Source: Betaproteobacteria bacterium
Lineage (GTDB): Bacteria > Pseudomonadota > Gammaproteobacteria > Burkholderiales > SG8-41
Assembly (NCBI GenBank): GCA_016183675.1
Contig: JACPEF010000195.1
Location: 1-37,458, forward strand
Length of the DNA stretch: 37,458 bases
Direction: 5' to 3'
Made by a program: the position numbers and the translations under genes. Below the pieces are notes generated by a model. The model saw only the letters and a list, made by a program, of their open reading frames with translations. It had not been told where the DNA came from and made no database searches. Position 1 is the stretch's first letter. Each line of letters starts with the position of its first letter. Below, one piece after another: positions 30,771-37,458 of this stretch.

Positions 30771-31634
30771 TCAGCCCACCGCAAGGCAGGTAATCCCTGC
30801 GACCATCGCCGTCGCGGCCGCCAGGCGGCGCACCACGTCCCCTTCGCGCAGCAGGTGGGTTCCCATCAACGCGGCGATAAGGATGCTCACTTCGCGCGCC
30901 GGGGCGACGTAGCTCACGGGCGTGAACACCATCGCGGTGAGCACCAGGATGTAGGACAGCGGGCAGAGCAGGGCGACCGCGATGATTTCCATTCTGGCGC
31001 GCCGCCAGGTCGGCGTGATCTCCCTCCGGGACTGAAGCGCGGTCGGTGTCATCAGCAGCAGGCGTCCGAAATTCGCGGCCCAGTCCTGCAGTATCGGCGG
31101 GACGAGGTACGCTGCCACTGCGACCTTGTCCACGATCGTGTAGGCGGCGATCATGCCGCCCGTGAGCAAAGCGTAGCCGACGGCGAGCAGGCTGCCGCGG
31201 CTGCGCAGGGCCGCGAGGTTTCCGGTGAGCAGCACCGCGCCGCAGCCGATGAGCAATGCGCCGACGAGCGCGACCCCCGAGGGACGCTCGTTGAGCAGCA
31301 GGACGGCGACGAGCACGGTGATCAGCGGGCCGCTGCCGCGCGCCAGGGGATAGACGAGCGAGAGGTCGCCACCCGAACGATAGCCGCGGTCGAGCAACAG
31401 GTAGTAGGCGGTATGCAGCGCGGCGCTCGCCAGCATCAAGGCGATCGACATCCAGCCGAGCGCCGGATTCACCCACCACACGACTGCGGCCGCGAGCGGA
31501 GCGTAGAACGCCGCAGAAATGGCCGCAAACAGCCAGACAAACGCAGTGCCGCCGCCGGAACGCTTGAGGAGATAGTTCCAGGTTGCGTGGACAAACGCAG
31601 CGGCGAGGATGAGAGTCAGGGCAAATCCGGTCAT
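30771..31634 (-). CDS. EamA/DMT family transporter
   Basis: 287 aa, ~10 hydrophobic segments; GWMSIALMLASAALHTAYYLLLDRGYRSGGDLSLVYPLARGSGPLI typical of the DMT superfamily. Confidence 0.88.
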   Translation of the reverse strand: MTGFALTLILAAAFVHATWNYLLKRSGGGTAFVWLFAAISAAFYAPLAAAVVWWVNPALGWMSIALMLASAALHTAYYLLLDRGYRSGGDLSLVYPLARGSGPLITVLVAVLLLNERPSGVALVGALLIGCGAVLLTGNLAALRSRGSLLAVGYALLTGGMIAAYTIVDKVAVAAYLVPPILQDWAANFGRLLLMTPTALQSRREITPTWRRARMEIIAVALLCPLSYILVLTAMVFTPVSYVAPAREVSILIAALMGTHLLREGDVVRRLAAATAMVAGITCLAVG

Positions 31635-31723
31635 GGCAGCCTCGGACTCTAGGTGGCGGCGAATCGGAGTGTCAAGCGAGCGTCTTCGCTGCGTACCTCG
31701 CAGGGTCGGTGGAGCCGGTACAA

Positions 31724-31752
31724 AAAAAAAGGCCGCGCTCGCGCGCGGCCCA
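31724..31752 (-). terminator. Rho-independent terminator for the glycine-zipper gene
   Basis: Minus strand GGGCCGCGCGCGAGCGCGGCC followed by TTTTTTTTT. Confidence 0.9.
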
Positions 31753-31766
31753 CAGGGGGAACGAAC

Positions 31767-32375
31767 TCAGTTCAGAACCAGGGCGCCGTCCACGATCCGC
31801 ACCTTGTCACCGGCGCGGAACGCGGGCTCCTTGTCGTACGAGACCGCGCGCGTCGAGCCGTCGTCCATCCGCACTGCGACGTTGTAGTACTGCGTGGACT
31901 TCACGTGCTTCTCGATCTGATGGCCGGCGTATGCGCCGCCCGCCGCGCCCGCGACGGTGGCGACCTTGCGGCCGCTGCCGCTGCCGACCTGGTTGCCAAG
32001 CACGCCGCCAACGACGCCGCCCGCCACCGCGCCGAGGCCGGTGCCTTCGCCTTCCTGCTTCACTACGTTGACGGAAACGACCGTTCCGCAGGACGCGCAT
32101 ACTCGGGCCCCGGGTTTGGCGGATTCCGCCGAAGCGACGCGGCTCGGTTCGGATGCGGCCTTCCTCTGCGTGGATGCGGTCTTCTGCTGCTGTCGTTTGT
32201 CGGCGGGCCCAGAGGCGGCGGACGTGGCCTGCTGCGGTTGCTCGGCCGTCCTCGAGAACGAGCTCGGAATGACGCCGGTCATCACTCCCACTCCCACCGC
32301 GCTGAAGATGACGACGGACACGGCCGCGATCGCGACGATCGGACTGACTTGGGTTTTAGATTGCGTGTCGGACAT
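31767..32375 (-). CDS. Glycine-zipper 2TM domain-containing protein
   Basis: N-terminal TM; CASCGTVVSVNVVKQEGEGTGLGAVAGGVVGGVLGNQVGSGSGRKVATVAGAAGGAYAGHQIEK. Confidence 0.88.
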   Translation of the reverse strand: MSDTQSKTQVSPIVAIAAVSVVIFSAVGVGVMTGVIPSSFSRTAEQPQQATSAASGPADKRQQQKTASTQRKAASEPSRVASAESAKPGARVCASCGTVVSVNVVKQEGEGTGLGAVAGGVVGGVLGNQVGSGSGRKVATVAGAAGGAYAGHQIEKHVKSTQYYNVAVRMDDGSTRAVSYDKEPAFRAGDKVRIVDGALVLN

Positions 32376-32585
32376 GGTTGGCCTCCTTCCTGATCTGGAA
32401 ACCCGCGTTTCCAACAACGCACATGTTACGCAGGCATATGACAGGGGGATGTGAAATACTGCGCGCGGCATTACTCTTTTACGTGCGATGCGTGAATTGC
32501 GCGCCTATTCCTGCGAAAGAGGCGTCGCCGGCCGGCGACATTCATCGGTGAGAGGGGTGCGCGTGTGACAAGCGTCACGCGCGGA

Positions 32586-34556
32586 TCAGGACGCCAGCTC
32601 CGGGCGGTTCCGGTAGAGCTCGAGCACTTCCGGATTGGCGAGCGCCTCCAGGTTCTTCACCGGCCGGCCGTGGACGACGTTGCGCACCGCGAGCTCGACG
32701 ATCTTCCCGCTCTTGGTGCGCGGTACGTCCGCGACCTGCACGATCTTCGCCGGCAAGTGGCGCGGGGTGGCGTTGTCGCGGATGCGGCGTCTGATCTTCT
32801 CGATCAAGGCGTCGTCGAGCCGGAGCCCGTCGCGCAAACGCACGAACAGCACGACCCGCACGTCATCCGGGCGGTCGGGCGGCCAGTCCTGTCCGATGAC
32901 GAGGCTTTCAACGACCTCGTCGAGCTGCTCGACCTGGCGGTAGATCTCGGCGGTACCGATGCGCACGCCGCCCGGATTGAGCACCGCGTCCGAGCGCCCG
33001 TAGATGATGAGCCCGTCGTGCCCGGTCAGCTCCACGTAATCGCCGTGGCACCACACGCCCGGGAATCTCTGGAAATACGCGGCGCGGTACTTCTCGCCGT
33101 CAGGGTCGTTCCAGAAGCCGACTGGCATGGATGGAAAGGGCGCGGTGCAGACGAGCTCGCCTTTTTCGCTTCGCACGGGCCTACCTCCCTCGTTGAAGAC
33201 CTCGACCTTCATGCCGAGCCCCCGGCACTGCAGCTCGCCGTGCCACACCGGGCCGGTCGGATTGCCGAGCGCGAAGCAGGAGATCAGGTCGGTGCCGCCG
33301 GAGATTGAGGCGAGGTGGACATCGCGCTTGATCTCGCGGTAGACGTAGTCGAAGCTCTCCGGCACCAGCGGAGAGCCGGTCGAAAGCAGGGACTTGAGCG
33401 CCGTCAGCCGGTGCGTCTCGCGCGGTTTCAGGCCGAGCTTGGCGATGTTGTCTATGTACTTGGCCGAGGTGCCGAAAACGTTCATGCGCTCGGTGTCGGC
33501 GAAATCGAACAGGATGCGCCCGCCGGCGATCAAGGGCGATCCGTCGTAGAGCAGGATGGTCGCGCGCGAGGCGAGCGCGGAGGCGAGCCAGTTCCACATC
33601 ATCCAGCCGCAGGTCGTGAAGTAGAACAGGCGCCCGCCCGGCTTCAGGTCCACGTGCAGCTGGTGCTCCTTGAGGTGCTGGAGCAGGGTGCCGCCGGCAC
33701 CGTGCACGATGCACTTGGGCACGCCGGTGGTGCCGGAGGAGTACAGGATGTAGAGCGGATGATTGAACGGCAGGCGCTCGAAGCGGATCTCGTGCGGCCG
33801 GTACGGCGCCATGAACTCGTGCACATTGACGGAATTCGGAATTCCGTCGATAACGGGTTTGCGTTGCGTGTAAGGCACAATAACAATTTTTTGCAGCGAA
33901 GGAAGATTGCCGGCGATTTCCTTAAGACGGGCGACGATGTCGACCGTCTTGCCGTTGTAGAAATAGCCGTCCGCCGCGAACAGGACCTTGGGCTCGATCT
34001 GTCCGAAGCGGTCGAGCACGCCCTGACTGCCGAAATCCGGCGAGCACGAGGACCAGATGGCCCCGAGGCTCGCCGCGGCGAGCATCGCGATTACCGTGCC
34101 GGGAACGTTAGGCATGTAACCCGCGACGCGGTCGCCGGGCTTCACGCCGGCCGCGCGCAGCGCCTGCGAGAGCCGCGACACTTCGTCGTAGAGCTCGGCG
34201 TAGCTGACGCGGCTCTTCAAGCGGTCCTCTCCCCAGAACACGATGGCGGTCCCGCGGTCGCGGCGGCGCAGCAGATTCTCGGCGAAATTGAGCCGCGCTT
34301 CCGGAAACCAGCGCGCGCCCGGCATCTTGTCGCCGTGGATGACTACCGGGCCACCCCGGCTGTCGGCGATCACGCCGCAGAACGACCACACCGATTGCCA
34401 GAACTGCTCCGGCTCGTTGACGGACCAACGGTAGAGGCCCCCGTAATCGCCTGCCTTCACGCCCCAGCGGCTGCGCGCGTGGCGCGTGAACGCGGTCAGG
34501 TTCGCGCTCGCGACGCGCTCGGGGGAGGGTTGCCAGAGCGGACGGTCCATAAACAT
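32586..34556 (-). CDS. Acetoacetate--CoA ligase (acetoacetyl-CoA synthetase)
   Basis: [10 protein letters not shown]...[33 protein letters not shown]...[19 protein letters not shown]...[16 protein letters not shown]. Start at 34556 or 34550. Confidence 0.92.
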   Translation of the reverse strand: MFMDRPLWQPSPERVASANLTAFTRHARSRWGVKAGDYGGLYRWSVNEPEQFWQSVWSFCGVIADSRGGPVVIHGDKMPGARWFPEARLNFAENLLRRRDRGTAIVFWGEDRLKSRVSYAELYDEVSRLSQALRAAGVKPGDRVAGYMPNVPGTVIAMLAAASLGAIWSSCSPDFGSQGVLDRFGQIEPKVLFAADGYFYNGKTVDIVARLKEIAGNLPSLQKIVIVPYTQRKPVIDGIPNSVNVHEFMAPYRPHEIRFERLPFNHPLYILYSSGTTGVPKCIVHGAGGTLLQHLKEHQLHVDLKPGGRLFYFTTCGWMMWNWLASALASRATILLYDGSPLIAGGRILFDFADTERMNVFGTSAKYIDNIAKLGLKPRETHRLTALKSLLSTGSPLVPESFDYVYREIKRDVHLASISGGTDLISCFALGNPTGPVWHGELQCRGLGMKVEVFNEGGRPVRSEKGELVCTAPFPSMPVGFWNDPDGEKYRAAYFQRFPGVWCHGDYVELTGHDGLIIYGRSDAVLNPGGVRIGTAEIYRQVEQLDEVVESLVIGQDWPPDRPDDVRVVLFVRLRDGLRLDDALIEKIRRRIRDNATPRHLPAKIVQVADVPRTKSGKIVELAVRNVVHGRPVKNLEALANPEVLELYRNRPELAS

Positions 34557-34631
34557 CGGTAAGCGGTGAGCGGTTAGCCGGGTATCGGCAGCCTCCAACT
34601 GCTCACTGCTTACCGTTTACCGCTCACCGTT
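34557..34631. repeat. Hairpin-forming degenerate heptamer array between lysS and the acetoacetyl-CoA synthetase gene
   Basis: Minus strand TGAGCGG TAAACGG TAAGCAG TGAGCAG ... CTAACCG CTCACCG CTTACCG; arms mutually complementary. Confidence 0.8.
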
Positions 34632-36156
34632 CCTCGGGACGCAGCAGCGGGAACAGGATCACGTCGCGGATCGACGGGCTGTCGGTGAAGAGCATCACCA
34701 CCCGGTCGATGCCGACGCCGGCGCCGGAGGCGGGGGGCATCCCGTATTCGAGCGCGCGGATGTAGTCGGCGTCGTAATGCATGGCCTCGGCGTCGCCCGC
34801 TTCCTTCTGCTTCACCTGCTGCTGAAAGCGCGCCGCCTGCTCCGCGGGATCGTTCAGCTCGGAGAAGCCGTTGGCGATCTCGCGCCCGGCGATGTAGAGC
34901 TCGAAGCGCTCCGCGATCTCCGGGTTCTGGTCGCTGCGGCGCGCGAGCGGCGACACCTCGGCGGGATAGTCGAGGATGAACGTGGGCTGGATCAGCTTGT
35001 CCTCCACCGTGTTCTCGAACAACGTGAGCCGCAGGCCCCCGATCCCGTCGGCCGGCCGGTACGCGATGTTGAGCTCCTTCAACCTCGCGAGAAGCGCATC
35101 GCGGTCGTTGAGCACCGCATCGGAAGCTCCGGGGTGGTGCTGCCTGATCGCCTGGGTGATGGTGAGCCGCTGGTACGGCTGCGCCAGATCGATCTCGTGG
35201 CCCTGGTAGGTGAGCTTGGTGGTCCCGAGGGCAGACTTGGCGGCGTACAGCAATATTTGCGGGATGGTGGACATCATGTACTCGTAATCGGTGTGCGCCG
35301 CGTACAGCTCGAGCATGGTGAATTCGGGGTTGTGCTTGGTCGAGATCCCCTCGTTGCGGAAGTTGCGGTTGATCTCGAATACCTTCTCGAAGCCTCCGAC
35401 GACCAGCCGCTTCAGGTAAAGCTCCGGCGCGATGCGCAGAAAGAGCTCCATGTCGAGCGCGTTGTGGTGCGTGACGAAGGGGCGCGCCACGGCGCCGCCC
35501 GGGATCGGCTGCATCATCGGCGTTTCGACTTCCAGATAGCGCCGGTTGAGCAGGAAAGTCCGGATCGCCTGGATGATGCGCGAGCGCTGCACGAAGAGCA
35601 GGCGCGAATCATCGTTGACCATGAGGTCCACGTAGCGCTGGCGGTAGCGCAGCTCCTGGTCGGTCAGCCCGTGGAACTTCTCGGGCAGCGGCCGCAGCGA
35701 CTTGGCGAGCAGCTTGAGCTCCCTCACGCGCACGGTGAGCTCATCGGTCCTGGTCTTGAACAGCACGCCGCTGACACCGATGATGTCGCCGATGTCGTAG
35801 TGCTTGAATGCCTCGTGCACCTCCTTGCCGGGCGCGTTGTCAGCGACGAAGATCTGGATCTGGCCGCTCATGTCCTGGATATTGGCGAAAGTGATCTTGC
35901 CCATCGTCCGCTTGAGCATGATGCGGCCGGAGACCTTGACCACGACCGGGTTGAGATCGAGCGCGTCGCGGTCGGTTTTTTCGTGCTTTTCGACGAGATC
36001 CGCCGCCAGGTGCCGGCGCTGGAAATCGTTCTGATAGGCGAAGCCCTTCTCGCGCAGCGCCTTCAGCTTGGCGCGGCGCTCGGCGACCAGTTTCTCGCGG
36101 TCATGAGCCTGTTCGGGCTCTCCGCTGTAGGAAGGATCCCGCGGGTTCTCGGCCAT
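34624..36156 (-). CDS. lysS: Lysine--tRNA ligase
   Basis: [81 protein letters not shown]; class II signatures. Confidence 0.97.
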   Translation of the reverse strand: MAENPRDPSYSGEPEQAHDREKLVAERRAKLKALREKGFAYQNDFQRRHLAADLVEKHEKTDRDALDLNPVVVKVSGRIMLKRTMGKITFANIQDMSGQIQIFVADNAPGKEVHEAFKHYDIGDIIGVSGVLFKTRTDELTVRVRELKLLAKSLRPLPEKFHGLTDQELRYRQRYVDLMVNDDSRLLFVQRSRIIQAIRTFLLNRRYLEVETPMMQPIPGGAVARPFVTHHNALDMELFLRIAPELYLKRLVVGGFEKVFEINRNFRNEGISTKHNPEFTMLELYAAHTDYEYMMSTIPQILLYAAKSALGTTKLTYQGHEIDLAQPYQRLTITQAIRQHHPGASDAVLNDRDALLARLKELNIAYRPADGIGGLRLTLFENTVEDKLIQPTFILDYPAEVSPLARRSDQNPEIAERFELYIAGREIANGFSELNDPAEQAARFQQQVKQKEAGDAEAMHYDADYIRALEYGMPPASGAGVGIDRVVMLFTDSPSIRDVILFPLLRPEER

Positions 36157-36183
36157 GCTGGTCGCCGTTTGAGGTGGGATTGA

Positions 36184-37288
36184 TTAAAGGCCCTGCTTCA
36201 GGCTGGCGCTGATGAAATCGTCGAGGTCGCCGTCGAGCACTGCCTGGGTGTTGCCGATCTCGACGTTGGTGCGCAGGTCCTTGATGCGCGACCGGTCGAG
36301 CACGTAGGAGCGGATCTGGTGGCCCCAGCCGATGTCGGTCTTGGCGTCTTCCAGCGCCTGCTTTTCCTCCTGGCGTTTTCTCAACTCGAGCTCGTAGAGC
36401 CGCGACTTGAGCATCGCCATCGCCTCCGCCCGGTTGCGATGCTGCGAACGGTCGTTCTGGCACTGCACCACGATGCCCGTCGGCAGGTGCGTAATGCGTA
36501 TCGCCGAGTCGGTCTTGTTCACGTGCTGGCCGCCTGCGCCGGACGCGCGGAAGGTGTCCACGCGCAGGTCCGCCGGGTTGATGGCGATCTCGATGGTCTC
36601 GTCCACTTCCGGGCAGACGAACACGCTCGCGAACGAGGTATGGCGCCGGTTGTTGGCGTCGAACGGCGACTTGCGCACGAGCCGGTGCACGCCGGTCTCG
36701 GTGCGCAGGAGCCCGTAGGCGTAGTCTCCGCTCACCTTGAGTGCCGCGCTCTTGATGCCGGCGACCTCGCCAGGTGACTCCTCGAGCAGCTCGACGCGCA
36801 AGCCCTTGCGCTCGCAGTAGCGCGTGTACATCCGCTCGAGCATCTGCGCCCAGTCCTGCGCTTCGGTGCCGCCCGAGCCCGCCTGGATATCGACGAAGCA
36901 GTTGTTGGGATCGAGGGGATTGGGGAACATGCGGCGGAACTCCAGGTCCGCCACCGTCTTCTCGAGCGCGCGGGCGTCGCTGTCGATCGCGCGCAGGGCC
37001 GCCTCATCCTGCTCGCTCTTTGCGATCTGGAACAGCTCCGCGGAGTCGCGCAGCGTGCTCGCCGTTGCCTCCAGCGTTCCGACGACGGACTCGAGCGCCT
37101 TCTTCTCCCTGCCGAGCTCCTGGGCGCGCTTCGTGTCCGACCAGAGACCGGGATCCTCGAATTCCTTCCTCAGCGCTTCAAGCCGGGCCTTCTTGCCCTC
37201 GAAGTCAAAGATACCTCCGCAGCTCCGCAGCGCGGGAGTCCACGTCCTGCAGCCGCTTCGCTATGGCGTTGATCTGTTCGGCTTCCAT
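36184..37288 (-). CDS. prfB: Peptide chain release factor 2 with programmed +1 frameshift
   Basis: Zero frame [30 protein letters not shown] (37205-37207), preceded by GGAGG TAT CTT TGA C; +1 frame [24 protein letters not shown]...[31 protein letters not shown]. Confidence 0.96.
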
Positions 37289-37330
37289 AGAAAGGTGTCG
37301 CGCGAAAACCAAATTATACATGCGCGGGCT

Positions 37331-37458
37331 TCATTCCGACGCGGGCTGCCAATGCTCGACGGTTAACTGGAGGGCGTGCAGGCCCTGGTATTCGTTGATA
37401 TCGAGGTGGTGGACCGCCTCGATGCGCGGGGGCAGTGGTCCGGTCGCGCCGAACAGCA
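37331..37458 (-). CDS. recJ: Single-stranded-DNA-specific exonuclease RecJ, C-terminal fragment
   Basis: LFGATGPLPPRIEAVHHLDINEYQGLHALQLTVEHWQPASE*; located before prfB-lysS as in the conserved recJ-prfB-lysS order. Confidence 0.82.
   Translation of the reverse strand, partial: LFGATGPLPPRIEAVHHLDINEYQGLHALQLTVEHWQPASE

Noticed and set aside
34777-36183. 468-aa plus-strand ORF opposite lysS
   Set aside because: Shadow ORF of a strongly supported lysS.
37205-37207. prfB internal TGA as a pseudogene signal
   Set aside because: This is the conserved programmed +1 frameshift site of RF2, not a disabling mutation.

Overview
This is a GC-rich window with gene content typical of a betaproteobacterial chromosome. 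It is mostly housekeeping and core metabolism: a partial TorF-like porin, P-II protein, Smr protein, trxB, Crp/Fnr regulator, FecR-domain protein, ftsK-lolA-rarA-serS-tRNA-Ser, mltB, an Fbp-type iron ABC transporter split over opposite strands, patatin lipoprotein, NlpC/P60 lipoprotein, a small stand-alone secretin-domain protein, a DinG/YoaA helicase, rimO, phaR/phaB/phaC, ZIP transporter, pgeF, rluD/bamD, EamA transporter, glycine-zipper protein, acetoacetyl-CoA synthetase, and recJ-prfB-lysS. I see no prophage, CRISPR array, defence island or biosynthetic cluster. The most notable signals are at gene ends. (1) A DUF1232/YkvA gene has an in-frame TGA where the family normally has Trp, with an intact family-like reading frame after it. 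(2) ftsK has an apparent ~70-80 nt deletion plus frameshift that disconnects the KOPS-reading gamma domain. (3) A ~260-bp nested-palindrome element fills the lolA-rarA gap and seems to supply the rarA start. (4) A 108-bp MITE-like element with perfect 17-bp terminal inverted repeats sits in the stop codon of the NlpC/P60 gene. (5) A two-hairpin element adds 64 codons to pgeF. (6) Degenerate 7-nt-period repeats recur at about six gene ends. (7) An exact 17-mer overlaps the TAA stop of two unrelated genes in the same register. All calls are from reading the sequence; no database search was run.
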